64,000 bases of DNA from Chlamydomonas sphaeroides. Taxonomy: Eukaryota > Chlorophyta > Chlorophyceae > Chlamydomonadales > Chlamydomonadaceae. The stretch is from assembly GCA_001662425.1 (NCBI GenBank), contig BDDC01000022.1, positions 85,766-149,765 on the forward strand, in the 5' to 3' direction. The translations under genes were made by a program, and so were the position numbers. The notes under the pieces were generated by a model that saw only the letters and a list, made by a program, of their open reading frames with translations, was not told the DNA's origin and made no database searches. The first letter of the stretch is position 1; every line of letters begins with the position of its first letter. This document shows positions 43,611 to 55,418 of this stretch, piece after piece.

Positions 43611-46432
43611 GCGGCGCGCCAGCCGCGGCGCGTGGGCGGCAGCGCGTAGGAGGAGGGGAAGGAGATAGGAGGTGTGATGGAGGCAGGCAGTGGCCATCGA
43701 GAGCGGGTGATGCCGTGTTGAGAGGCGGACCCGGCGGTAGGATTGGCTGGCTGGCTCGGAAGGAGCCGCGGCGAGCCTGGAGGATGTGTAGAATGCGCGC
43801 GCAGCGCAGGTGAGGCGCTTGCGGCATGCTGGCGCTGGCGCCAATAGAGGCAGCGGAGGGCCGCGCGGCCGGCAGGCTGCTCGTTTGTTGTGCGAGCGGC
43901 TGTGTCGTTGGTGCCGCTAGCTTGGCTAGCTGGGCGCGAGCTGCTGTGGGGGCGGTGAGCTGAGGGCTCGATCGCCGTGTTGCGACGGATGTGACAGGGA
44001 CCATGTTAATGGCAGGATGTCTAGAGACAAGCACTGAGTGCTGGCAGTAGGGTGCCGAGGAGGCCCGCCGCCTGGTTGACGGAGGTCAGGGAGCATGGGG
44101 ACCGGGGCGCTGGCAATTGTTGGCCGGGCCCAGGAGGGGCCAGGGGTAAGCCCCATGCCGCGTCTTGTAACAGACGGTTATGGCGATCACAAGCCGGTTG
44201 AGCGCATAATCGTTTCGGCATGGCAACACAAGATGTACGGCTGTGGTTACGCCTTCAGTGATTTGATCCGCCCTAGCTCAGCCTGCTCGGTCCGCCAGGG
44301 GGTCGAGGTGGGCTGCGGGCCGAAGATGGACTGCGGCACGCCGGGTTCACATGACTTCCCTACAATCCGTCGCGTGAGGTAGGACCGGAGCCTTGCGAGA
44401 CCCCCGCTGGCCCGCATCCCGGGCCCAGGGGGCATTCAATCCGTTCTCCTCCCGCCTCCCGTCACCGCGCCAATGCCACTACCGCTTTGCACCCGACCGG
44501 GCGCCAGCACCAGATCCCAACAGGTCCCAACAAAACCCAACACCAGATTGCTTCCAGTGCCCGGCTCGAAGTGCTAAGCCGCGGGGGCTGGTTGGATGCA
44601 CGGAGGAAGCCAGACCAGCCTCAAAACTACTGCTTCACTTCCCCCTGCATGCTTGCTTGTTCGCCTGCTTGGCCCCCCGTCGCAGCGGTTATGGATGACC
44701 CTTACAAGCTAGAACGAAGTCAAAGGAGGAATATCTGTAATATTTGATGAAGTGTCGGGTGCGCAGGATTGCATGTACAAGTTCTTGCTTTGACTTAGTT
44801 TTCCATCAACGTGTCTTCGGCACAGCACGGTCCGGAGGAGCGGCCGCCCACAGGGCGCCGCACTCTTTGGGGACACCTCCATCCCCATGGCTCTGCCAGT
44901 GCACCTCGGGCGCATCCCCGGTGCCAGGAAAGCAGGTGTCATGACATAGTGCGTGATCGCCGTTTTGTGTGATGGGAAAGCAAGGGGAGTCAGGTTTGGT
45001 TCGTGCCGTGTCTGGAAGCGTGGTCTAGAAGAGTTGTACGGCAGTGTTAGCAGACGAGGGCGCTGCCGAGCCTGTGCGCGGCAGCCACTCGCGTACACTA
45101 GATAGCAAGGAGTGCTAGTACGAAAGAGGGCTCCGTGGTGACTACACGTAACTCCCCTGGTAACTATACTGCTGCCGTTGTAAGCCTGAGCAACATCGCG
45201 CCTGTGCAGCTCCAATCAACCTTGTGCGCGCTAGCCGTCCATAGTCAGCCAGTAACGCAATGCGGCGTGACACAGGAATCTGGTCAGCCACTCGTGCAGC
45301 TCGCACGTTGCTCTCCTGCCATCTCGAGCATGACCTTTCTCCGCACATTCGGCAACAGATATGAGTGAATATGGACTGGCAGCGTGCTGCGCTTTGCCGA
45401 TACCGTCCTGTGTCATGACACCGCGACAGCCAGCAGCCAAACAGCGAAAGCACGCTAAGGCAGCACGGTATCCGCCAGCAGCAGATCAGTGCACTTTTTT
45501 CAGGCCTGTCGCATCGTTCAGTGTTGCTTGCTGCCTCGGTGACTCCCTGAGCGTCCAACATCGGCGCCATTGAGAGGGGTGCAGGAGGCGCGTACCACCG
45601 CGGGGCGGGCGGGTAAACCGGCGGGATTGGGTGTGCCGTGCGCCACCACGCCGAGTCACTAACTGCCGGCCCCCATCCAGCCATCCAGCCGGCGCAGTAC
45701 GCTAACCCCCTTGCAACAATAACCACATCGGCGCATACCACGCGCATTGGCGCATACCACACACAGGGCGCCCAACATCTTTGCAGCAGTGCGCCGTTTG
45801 AGACCTGCCTGCTGCAACGCCTGACCTGCGGTATTATAAGATATTGCTTAGAGCTGCAGCTCGAGGGCTGCACGAATCAGCGACTGACGCTTTAACGACG
45901 TTTCGCTCTCGGTCGGCGGCGAGGAGCTAGGCGCCAGCAACATCTGTGGCGGCATCTCCGCGACGGATACAAGCAGAAGTATATCGCTGTTCACAGGGTA
46001 AGCAGGGTGGGGTGAGGCCGCACAGAAGCGTGCATGCGCGCTGTTGAGGGGGTTGCGGCCTTGGTCCCGCACATCGAGGTCAAATTTCCTGCAAGCTGTG
46101 CATAGCGCAAGGCGGTCTATCCAGCCGGCGAGGGGTTTGGGTGTGGCAGGCCGCAGCCCTCCCGGCGTGGAGCGACTGAGCCGAAAGCACCGAGTTCATT
46201 GTCACCAGGGGCTGCTTTCCACACGGAACTACAGTAATAGGCTTAGCGAGTCATCCCGTGCTGGCTGCGCCCACTAGGTCGCCTGTATGCGTGGGCGTTG
46301 AACCCCAGGCCGACTCCTCCGCTCCTTGCCCACAACTTCGTCCGCTTTTCTTATCTAGTCTTTCGGCTGCTAATTCTCTTTACATCACACTTTAACCAGA
46401 CGTGGAGACGACTTCCGCGACTGTTGCGCGTG
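43611..46432. other. RPF2 3' region and spacer before the MYB gene
   Basis: About 2.8 kb. The RPF2 poly(A) signal is at 44166-44170. From ~44690 to ~46400 the GC content is visibly lower than in the coding regions. A 243-codon - strand frame (45873-45142) has no recognisable motif and is not called. The 20-bp inverted-repeat partner lies at 44706-44725. Confidence 0.4.
44706..44725. repeat. 20-bp sequence repeated in inverted orientation 10 kb away (right copy)
   Basis: AAGCTAGAACGAAGTCAAAG here is the exact reverse complement of 34779-34798. Together they bracket VAP, the ARH-like gene and RPF2. The flanks do not extend the match. Confidence 0.7.
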
Positions 46433-48486
46433 ATGGACTCCGACGGCGAGACGGCGACCACCGGTCGCCGGCATCAACATGTAACAACTAGCTTGGACGA
46501 TGACAGGCGCAGGAGGTATCCGCTAGCGCGCGTTAAGGGCGGCTGGACGCCCGCGGAGGACGCTGAGCTCCGCAGGCAAGCGCTCTCGAGCTTGGGCACT
46601 ATTGCAGCGCTTGACCCCAAGGGGAGCAAGCTTGGGCGCTGTGGTTTGCGTCAGTCACATGCGCCGAGAGCGTTACCATCCACGCAAATTCGCGGGCACC
46701 AACAACGACAGTGCTTTCGACCAGCGTTGAGCTTCATCCGACGCTTGCGTAGCTCTCTCGACAGCGCTCACGTCCGCACCCGGCGCAGCCTCAGCCCGGC
46801 TCGACGCGCGTGTGGTCCCGGAACGGTCAGCGGCCATCGTCAGCCGCACGAGTCAGCTATTGCTGTCACCTCTGCGCGTGCACATGTCGCTGCGATGCCA
46901 GTGCACAACACGGAGCGGCAGCCGCACGTTTGGTCGAGTGGGTGTGGCTGCCGCGCCTGCCGGACCCCGCCGCAGCGACGTCACCGCTGCCTTGCCGGCC
47001 CCTGTCGCCTCTCCTGCTGCATTGCAGGCTGGTCGACGAGCACGGCGAGGGCAATTGGTCCATCATCGCCCGCCACCTGAACGCCACGCTCGGCAAGCCG
47101 GCGGACGCTGGGCGCATCGGCAAGCAGTGCCGCGAGCGCTACAACCACCACCTGCGGCCCGACATCAAAAAGGTACGGTAACAGAAGCATAGCGTCTAGC
47201 CTGGTGACTGTGAAAACTATAACCCCAAGCGGCGATCGCTTTGCTGCTCTGTCTCATGTTTGCCTTCCTGTTTGGTCACGGCGGTGCGCCTCAGGACGCC
47301 TGGACAGAGGAGGAGGAGGCCCTCTTGGTGGCGGCGCATGTGCGCTACGGCAACCGCTGGTCCGACATCGCCAAGGTCATCCGCGGCCGCACCGAGAACG
47401 CTGTCAAGAACCACTGTGAGTGGAAGCCCCGGCGCGGCCCCCGCTCCTCACCTTCCTCGTCCTTAGATCTCATCCGTTTGATTTCAAAATGTGCTTAACT
47501 CTGTCGCTTCACCCTCTTCGACAGGGAACGCCACCCTGCGGCGCAAGGATGGTGACAAGTGCGGCCGAGGAGCGCCCCCGCTGTCGTGCGTGCTACGGGA
47601 CTACATGGTCCGCATCGGCCTGCTGCCGCCGCCAGCTGGCGGCGGCCAGGCGGCGGCACCCGTCCCCGCAGCTGCCATGCGCGGCGCCAAGCGCTCTGTG
47701 GACAAGCAACAGCACACTCCCGAGGAGGCTGCGATTGGCTCACCCTCGCCTACCTCCTCGGCCAGCACGCACGAAGTGGTGGGCCGCGTTGGCGGCAGCG
47801 GTCGGCGGTCCTTTGACGCGTCGGCGGTGTCGCACATGGCGCCCGCGGCACCGGCGCCGCTGGTCCTGGCCCTGCCGCCGACGATGGACCACACGCTGGC
47901 GGGCAGTGGCGGCAGCGGCACCGCCGCTGCCGCCGCTGTCCGGAAGCGGCCCCGCATCATCACGTTTGATGCCTCGGCGGCGCTCTCCCGCCACGCGTCG
48001 CCGGCTCCCGCGCCTGCCGCGGTGGCGGTCGTGCTGCCGCAGCCTCCCTGCCTAACCATGCCGCTGGACTGCTCCAGCCTGCCGCGCGCCGGCCTGCCGC
48101 TGGTGCTGCCGCCACTGCAGCAGCCGCAGCTGTTCCAGCCGCCGGCACCGCTGCCGCAGCAGCAGCTCTTCGCCGCCGGCCCAGGGCATGGCGCCGGCCG
48201 GCGCGCCGCTGGCTCTGCCGGCTGGGCCTCGGACAGCGCGGAGGAGAGCATGTACGGCAGCCCCGTGTCGGAGCGCTGGAGCCAGGTGGACGAGGGCGAC
48301 GCCGACGGCACAGAGCCTGAGGCCGAGCCCGTTACGGGCGGCTGGCGCCAGCCCAGGCAGCCGCCTCTTGTGTCGTGGCGGCCGGGCGGCGCGGCCAACG
48401 ATGTCGGCTGCGGCGGCGAATCGAGCGAGGTGCAGGCGGCGCAAATCATGCTAGCGCTCCGCAGCCTGGCGCCAGTTGGGAGGTGA
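46433..48486 (+). CDS. R2R3-MYB transcription factor
   Basis: Four exons (46433-46575, 47028-47172, 47295-47415, 47525-48486) give 456 aa. R2 runs VKGGWTPAEDAELRRLVDEH, then GNWSIIARHLN and RIGKQCRERYNHHLRPDIKK. R3 runs DAWTEEEEALLVAAHVRYGN, then RWSDIAKVIRGRTENAVKNHWN. The RIGKQCRER/RTENAVKNHWN pattern matches the plant MYB98/119-like and algal R2R3 group. R2 has about nine extra residues (ATLGKPADAG) before the recognition helix, and Tyr replaces its third Trp. The rest (~320 residues) is low-complexity and rich in Ala, Pro, Leu and Gln, typical of activation regions, with a short basic patch (VRKRPRI). A nuclear DNA-binding role is expected, but the targets are unknown. Intron 1 uses a GC donor (CTCCGCAG|GCAAGC), required by the ELRR-LVDEH join. 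The other introns are GT-AG. Confidence 0.9.
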
Positions 48487-51400
48487 GGCAGCGCGGTGGT
48501 CCATGCGCCGAGCATTGGACCTGGTCTTCGGGCCGCGCCTGGCGGGCAGTGGGCGTGCAATCCCCATGGCCCGCCGGCCGGCCTGCTTCTTCCCTCTCCT
48601 GGCGCACTGCTGGTTGTGGCTACTCAACGGTTCGTTCTCATGCCTCCCCGAGCTGCTGGTCGTACGGCGGCGCCGCGTGCGCCGCTCCTCGGTCGTGGCA
48701 GCTGCGCGCGTGTGCTACTTACAGCGGTACCGCGGCGAGCGCTGTGCTCGGCGGCACCGCGGAATTATTGTGAGGCTGCGCATTCGCTGCCTGAGGACCC
48801 GGGTTTCCTGGGCCGCGCTTGACCGCCCGCGCCGCTAGTGTGCGGCGGCCGCGGAGCGGCGCGACGGCCTCCGGTGCCTGCTGGCCGGAACACCTCGCGC
48901 CGCTGCGGGCGTCAGCGCGTAGCCCAGATTCCTTATAGTCGAAGACGTGAGAGCAAGGTGTTTGGGATTGGTGCTGTGGTAGTGGCAGTACGGACGGAGG
49001 GGTTGCAGCAGCTGGCGCGTGTGGGTTTCTTTGCGGGTGGCAGATGGCGCACATGCGCTGGGCGGCATGGTTGGTATGAGCGCGGAGCGTAGGTGAGGGC
49101 AGGACGCGTGTGGGCGTGTGCGAGTGGGGCTGGGCGCCCAGGCGGCGGCAGAGGCAGCTGTCGTGTGTGGGCGGGTGGGCGCGCTTGGTCTTGTGCAGCT
49201 GGGGAGGGATCCCACCTCGCTATTGAGGGGGGATGGAGCGTGTGCGCTGTTGATGGTGGGGTAGCGATGCAGCGGCCGTGCCGGTGGCGGCGTGCCAGTC
49301 TGCCTTGCATGTATGATATAGTGGTAGCGGTAGCGAGCGTATTTGTGGTTTGTGCGTGCCCGTGCGTAGACCTGCTGTCGCCGTCTGGACGCGTGACACG
49401 CCTGACTGCACGCGTGTGTGGCGGTTTGCTGTCCGTTGCCGGACTTGAAGGTGTGCGGGCTCGTCTTCAGTTTGGCCGCGTGGTGTGTGAGGCGCGCTGG
49501 GCATGTGCCGTACAGGCGCGCATGCAGGACGAGCGTGGCAAGGCAAGGGGCGGGCGGATGGGACGTGAGTACCGGGCCGAAGGATGGGCGTGCGGAGCAT
49601 TGCAGCGCGTGCTGCGCCGCCTGACATCCGGGCAGGCGCGGATCACAACACGCGTACGTGGGCGGGCGGTGGCTGGGCGCCCGCGCGCCACACGGGGAGC
49701 GCGGGCGCTCTCAGCTTGCATGTTTGGCTAGCGGTTTTTGCGGTGATGTATCGACGGCATAGTCATTGCATAACACGCCGGGGCCGCTGACGGACCGCAG
49801 TCGGGCGACCGGCGGTTGCGCCCAAGCCGGAGCCGGCGTGCGTGCTTTGAACGGCCGCCGTCGCGTGAGGGGGGCTAAGGCTGAGCCGCGCATGCGAGTG
49901 CGGGCCGCTGGCTGCGACGCCGCGGGCCCCGGTGCAAGCTTGCATGGACGACGGACGCAGAACGCTCGAGGGGCCGCGCGTGAGCTTGGCGCATCTGCGG
50001 CGCGTGCTCTGGTGCATTGGGCGGACGCACGGTGCACGCGCACGCATGGGCGGGGGGCCGGCGGGGCGCTCCCCGCATGGAGTGCCTGCGGCGCGGCCCG
50101 GCGGCAGTGCCTTTCCTTTTGGGCAGGTCTTTCTTTGGAACCTAGCGTTGCGTGGTTGCTGCTGAAGTGCACTGTTTGCTCGTCGTCTTTTTGCTTTTGG
50201 ACAGGTGCTACCCCGCTGCGTGCGGGCTCGTCGGCTGTGTGGCATATGATGGTGCGTGCCGCGCCATCCCACCACAACATGCTTCAATCCACAGAAACCC
50301 ACATGGCACGACATTCGCTGCGGGCAGCATGGCCCTTCAACTTGATCTATGTGTGTGCGTAGTAAGTACGGTAGCGTTGTGCTATTCTTTTGAGTCGCTG
50401 TTGTCAAAGTGCTCTTGCAATGCTAGGCGTGCTCGTGATAGGTAGAGACCGATGACTGTTAATAATACGCAGCGGTCGAGTGCTGCTTTCATGAGTCCGC
50501 GCGGATGAGGGCGGGCCCACACAACACCAGGCCGCCTCAAGGCCCGAGGCCCGCGCCTCGCATGAGCAGGCTGCAGGTCCCGCGCGCCGCTCCGTCTGTT
50601 TGTTTGATTTGGCAGGAGTGTGTAAGGATTCCGTGTCGTTGTATCCGTCCCTGTGGCCTTTTGCGCGCACCTTCGCTGCCCACTCTCCCGGGGGCACACA
50701 CCCTACCCGGGACCGAATAATGTGCAGACACAGGTCGGCGCGCCTTCCGCGCCATCCAACTGCAGGGGCCGGGCCGCAGCACAGCCCGTGGTGACCGGAG
50801 AGCCTCTTCGCCAAGGGTGTATGTGCTGTCGCGGGTCGGGGTGGCGGACGGCCAGCCCAGGCAACGCCCGTGATGTGCACCCTACCAGCCACCAGCGATA
50901 CATAACACACCGCTCTGTTGTGCGCTCCCCGTTGCCGTGCTCCCTTGGTGCCATTCCGCGCCTTGAGTCACACGTACGCTCATGCTGCCCATCTCGGCGG
51001 GGTGCGGGCAGAGGCGGCTGGCGCCGCCGAGGGCGGAGCACTAGTGGGTGGCGTGTGTTGGCGGGACGACGATCAGGACAAACGACGAAGCCTTGTTAAT
51101 GACGTGGGCCATGCGTGCGGATGCAGTACGATCCCTTACGTACCCAGCCTGAAGCCTGGTACGGCGCGCCCCAGCGCGGCCCAGGCGCCTAGTCATGAAG
51201 CTTCAGCCTGGGTAAGACGCCCAGGGCTCAGCCCGCAGGCACGCCCACGGGCGAGAGACCATGCCGATACCGCATGCCGGCGGCCAGGACGGAGGCCTGG
51301 TGCCGCCGGTCAAGGGCGAAAACAACACGCTACACCAGTGCAGCGGCTGCGTACATCACCACCGGCGCAGCAGCTGCTTCAATCATGCCCATGGGCACGT

Positions 51401-52375
51401 GCCGGCTGCGTGCGTCACCGCTGAGCAGGCACGCCCGCTGCAAGCCTGCCGGCGAAGGCGCACTTTGTAGCCAGGCCACCAGCGGAGCAGGCGGCGCCGT
51501 CGGCTGGGGCGGCAGCGATGGCGCCCGCCCGCCAGCCGCTGTACTGCTGCCCCAGGTCCTCATAGTCCAAGGGGTGCAGGCTCGCGAGTTAGGTCGAGGA
51601 AGGAGGCGGGGGCGAGGGAGGGGACGGCGACGCGGTCGGGAGAGGCGCTGAGCCGCACATCGTTCGACAAGGGGTGTCAAGTCGGGCAACGCCAGGATGC
51701 GCCAGGATACGGTCAAGGCGGGCGGCGCTGTTGTGGGCGACGGGTGAAGGCGGGGCGTGAAGCGTGCAGGCAGCAGACGGCGTCTTTACAGCCACGGCAG
51801 GCGGCGGCGAGGGCTGACGCAGTGGGGTGGTCGGGCGGCCTTGCGCCAGTGGCGTCAAGGGCGAGATCGGCCCAGGGGGGAGGGGAGTCGTTTTCCCCCT
51901 CCCCCCGGTTCGGCCGGCGAAGTTGAAGTCGACGGCCCACAGATGGGAGCCGCCCTGGGCGGCGAGGGGCTGGACGTGGGAGGAGACAGGGGAGTCTCCC
52001 CTGTCAGCCCCTGTGAGGAGGCGACGGTCTGCTGGGCTGCGGGGCCGACTGCAGGTAGGCGGACAGGAGGGTGGAGGCATGGCCGCCCCACGGCGCTCGC
52101 AGCGTGGGGGCCGGCTCCCGGCTTCGAAGCATGCAGCCGTTGTTCCCGTTGAGACCACCGCCAGGATTATGGCGACCGGCCACAACCGCCATTTGCCATA
52201 TTCCCGCCACGCCTCAATACTTACATCACATACACTGATCCCCACTTGCACTCCACTACTATATAGCAGACCACCAGGTCCACAGCACATCTCTCGTGCT
52301 TTGACTCCGAGTTGACTAGTGCCTGGCGCACCGACGCGCGTGCAACTGTGTCCTCTGCTGACTTGAAGTAACAGC
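48487..52375. other. 3.9-kb gene-poor spacer between the MYB and histone H3-like genes
   Basis: This is one of the longest stretches without a supported gene. Many open frames exist on both strands at 49090-50300, but they overlap and look like GC-driven noise. A - strand frame over 52452-51589 is partly proline-rich and has one hydrophobic stretch (WPVAIILAVVSTGTTAACF), without splice support or a family match. The last ~150 bp hold the H3-like promoter, with TATATA at 52260-52265. Confidence 0.4.
52260..52265 (+). promoter_or_regulatory. TATA-box-like element of the H3-variant gene
   Basis: TATATA sits in a short AT-rich patch (ACTACTATATAGCAG) 111 bp upstream of the ATG at 52376. The spacing is compatible with a core promoter and a ~80-nt leader. 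No transcript start is known. Confidence 0.4.
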
Positions 52376-53931
52376 ATGGCCCGAACGAAACAGACGGCAA
52401 GGAAGTGGGTGGGGTCGCAGAGTGGCAAGGGCACCAAGCAAGGCAAGGTCATAAAGAAGCAAGCAACCGCTCAGAAGGCGTACAAGTCGCCAGCCAAGTC
52501 GCCTCGCGTAAAGGTTAAGGACGAGCCGGTGAGCAATTGACGCGACTTGGGCCCGACGCAAAACGTCGCGCCCTCGCATAGAGTGGGGGTGCCCTACATC
52601 TAGCCTGAAAGGTGGCAGCTAGCGAGCTTGGCTGCGCTGCACGGGAATGCTTGGCTTGTCCGAATCGCTGCCAGCGCTCATGTGCTAGTTGGCGTTCGTT
52701 TGCGCTTGGGAAGAGATACTTGGAGGTTGAGCCCGACACAATATTACAGCCTGCGGTCAGGGCTAAGGTTCGCCGCTTCCTGCGCAGGTGGAGGAGGCGC
52801 CGCGCGGCGTGAAGGGGAAGCGGAAGGCCGTGCCAGCCCGCAAGACTTCGCGGTGCGTCGGCCGGCCCCCCCCCCCTCCCCGCGCCCACGTTTTGCGCCT
52901 GGTGCTGCCAAGTACACGCCAGGTCCTTGCCGGCAGTGCCGCGGCTGACCAGCCCCCCTCTGCCTTGCAGGGCGGCCGACCCCACTCGGCGCAAGCGCAA
53001 GTTCCGGGCGGGCACGGTGGCGCTGCGGTGAGTCCGTTGCATCGGAGGCCCCCATGCGCTAATCAAACACGCTGGCGCCGCGCATGTTTGCACGTCGTGT
53101 CAAGTTGACGGCGTTGGCCTACCCCTGACGTCTGCTGCCGCTTTCTTGCGCGCCGCCCCTTTGCGCAGCGAGATCCGCCGGTACCAGAAGTCGACGGAGC
53201 TGCTCATCCGCCGGGCGCCATTCCAGCGCCTCGTCCGTGAGGTAAAGTTCGCGCATTGCGCCCCGTATGCTGGCGTTGCGCGGCTGCGTCACACACAAGC
53301 AACGACCAGCATGTATGCCGAAGCTTTTACGCCAACGGGACATGGCTTGACACGAACTTGGTTGCCCCGCAGATTGCCAACCGGTTCGCCAACGAGCGCG
53401 GCATTGCCGACCTCCGCTTCCGGCCCGAGGCTCTGCAGGCTCTGCAGGAGGCCGCGGAGGCGTACCTGGTGGGTGTTGGCCTTATGCGCAGGCGTGCACG
53501 CGAACGGCGCATGCTAGCGTATATACCAGTAGCCGGTGCTCCTCGGCGCTGCTCATCCTGTTCGCCTTGTCCCTGGCACCCTCAGGTGGGCATGATGGAG
53601 GACGCGCAGCTCTGCGCCATCCACGCCAAGCGCGTGACCATCATGTAAGCGTTGCCGTGGTCTCATGAGCTTCGGCAGCCGGGGACCGGGCCGCCCGCTC
53701 GCCCCAGGGTTGGGCTCTGCCGTACAGCAACCTGTAGTCGCCAGCCCACCTGCTTTAGCGCTGGCGCCCAGCTGCTATCATTTTTGCGTTGTCGGCTCCA
53801 CCGGCGTCTGGGCTTGCACGTGCTTGAAGCCCCCTGTGTGTGCATGTGTCGCCCTTGTAACCCCTCCCCCCAGGGTCAAGGACATGAACCTGACGCAGCG
53901 CCTGCGTCACGAGGACCTGCCGGGCAAGTGA
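52376..53931 (+). CDS. Divergent histone H3, candidate centromeric H3 (CENP-A/CENH3)
   Basis: Seven exons (52376-52528, 52788-52852, 52971-53027, 53169-53241, 53373-53468, 53586-53644, 53874-53931) give 186 aa, versus 136 for normal H3. The tail starts like H3 (MARTKQTARK), then diverges into a long Lys/Ser/Pro-rich region (WVGSQSGKGTKQGKVIKKQA). ARKTSRAADPTRRKRKFRAG replaces the K27 region. The histone fold is clear: [20 protein letters not shown], then RRAPFQRLVREIANRF. Between REIA and ALQEA there are 20 residues (loop 1 with ANERGIADLRFR) against 15 in normal H3. Then come ALQEAAEAYLVG, DAQLCAIHAKRVTIM and an altered end (VKDMNLTQRLRHEDLPGK). A longer loop 1 and a divergent tail are CENP-A hallmarks, though helix N is H3-like, so another replacement variant is possible. 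A TGTAA signal is at 54289-54293. Confidence 0.85.
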
Positions 53932-55418
53932 GGTCCCACTGCCGCACATTCCTCAGGCGCCGTCGGCATTCGGCACTCCTGGTGGTCCTCGAGGCACTAG
54001 CCAGCGAGGTCGTCCGACGGCTCAGCGCCGCATGCACAGCGTGGACATGCGAAGCGGTGTTCAGTTGTGCCGAGGGCTGCGCAGACGTAGCTCCTGCGTT
54101 GACGGGTACTATGGTTGGGCTGCGGCGCAATCTTTGCCCGCAGGGGGTGCGGGGTCAACTTGACGTTACGTTCCGATGGCCGGCGGTGCATACTGGTAGA
54201 CACACTGACTTGTACATTACTCGAGGACCCGACATGCACTGCAATTTGACGATGGAGGAGGTTTAGTAAAGTGTGACAGGGTTGGGAATGTAAAGCCTTC
54301 GCACCCTTTCATCTAATTGATATCACAGACAGGGCACAACTCGCGTTCACTATAGCTAGACACGCGCTGCGCGTAGCTGTACAGTACGGCACGAACGGAC
54401 AGGCGGCAGAGATTGATAACAAGGGGTTAAAGAAGGATGCCCAACACATGGGCTCGGAGGTCAAAATTTCCGCGGCTTGTTGCACAACTAGAGTAGACGC
54501 CGCGGGGCGTGAAGGACGACGTCTACCAAGAAGTGGGGTGCAGCTTGGGGTTCACCTTGGGTGCAGGCCCTCCTGGGCAGGCCCATTCTTGTGGTGGCGT
54601 GTCAAAGGCTCATGCGCTCAGCAGGCTGCAAGCGCCCTCTGCAAAGCCGCCGTAACGGCAGCGCTGCATGTTGCGGGCACCACGACGTGGCCGATTCCTG
54701 CGTAGCCTGCTGGCGGGGTACACGCACCATAGCACAAGGCGCGCCCCTTCCTGTCTTCCCCCCACACAGCACATACCCAGCCTACTTCGGGCTCTTGTCC
54801 GTGTCAAGGGGGTTCCTGGTCCGTTTCGTACATGTGTTCATGGTTGGTGGAAGCAGGGGAGAAGTGCGGCTTCTCCCCTGGGTTGAAGTGCGGCTGAAGC
54901 CCAGCACGCAAACACAGGACGTCGCAGGATGTGCAAATGCGACCGCGCTTTGTACAGGTTTGTAGGTCTGCGCGTGGTCTGGAAAGGCGTGTCAGGTTGC
55001 GTGTTGGTGTTGCCTCACGGCCAGGTGCCAGCTCTGCCTGCCTTACATCAGCCAGGTGCAGCTTGCACAGTCGGCCCCTTACTCAGCACCGCAGCGGTGC
55101 GCCTGCCTACAGTCCTACAGCAGCACCGTCCTGTCGCGTGGCCGTGCCCACGCGTCACCACTAGCACAATATGTGCTCCTGCGCTGCGCGCTTACTCCGT
55201 CGTCCGCCCCCACCGGCTTCCCGCGCACACCCACACCGTCCATGCCCCAAGCATCACTACGGAGCGACATCGCTCAATGGATGCTGGGGCCGGGACGCCT
55301 TCGCCCCCGCCTACCTAGGATTGGTGGCCGGCATGCGGTCGAAGCGTGTCGGGTATGCACACCCCGCCGCCCCGCTCTTCCCGGCCCCCTCGGGCTCCCC
55401 CGCCCGCCAGCATCCCCG
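53932..55418. other. Convergent 3' regions of the H3 variant and the sulfotransferase
   Basis: The + strand poly(A) signal TGTAA is at 54289-54293, 358 bp past the H3-variant stop. The - strand signal is at 55043-55047 (TTACA), about 370 bp past the sulfotransferase stop. Nothing else is supported apart from the duplicated C-terminal segment at 55311-55346. Confidence 0.45.
55311..55346 (-). repeat. Second copy of the sulfotransferase C-terminal codons, with its own stop
   Basis: On the - strand this reads R-FDRMPATNP-R followed by TAG at 55313-55311. It repeats the true end of the gene (HFDRMPATNPK, stop at 55421-55419) 108 bp earlier. The 108-bp offset is a multiple of three and no other stop lies between them, so the copy is in frame with the gene beyond its TAG. 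Confidence 0.75.

Noticed and set aside
45142..45873. 243-codon - strand frame with many Cys and Trp
   Set aside because: No recognisable motif, start context or neighbouring exon. The composition is unlike the coding genes around it and fits an accidental open frame.
49093..49731. 212-codon + strand frame in the gene-poor stretch
   Set aside because: Gly/Ala/Arg/Cys composition follows the local G-rich strand. Overlapping frames are equally open on the other strand.
51589..52452. 287-codon - strand frame with a hydrophobic stretch
   Set aside because: It overlaps the promoter and first exon of the H3 variant on the opposite strand. The second half is Pro/Ser/Arg-rich noise and no family or splicing signal supports it.
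52376..53931. Ordinary replication-dependent histone H3
   Set aside because: The protein is 50 residues too long, has six introns, a longer loop 1 and a changed tail and C terminus. No H4, H2A or H2B gene is nearby.
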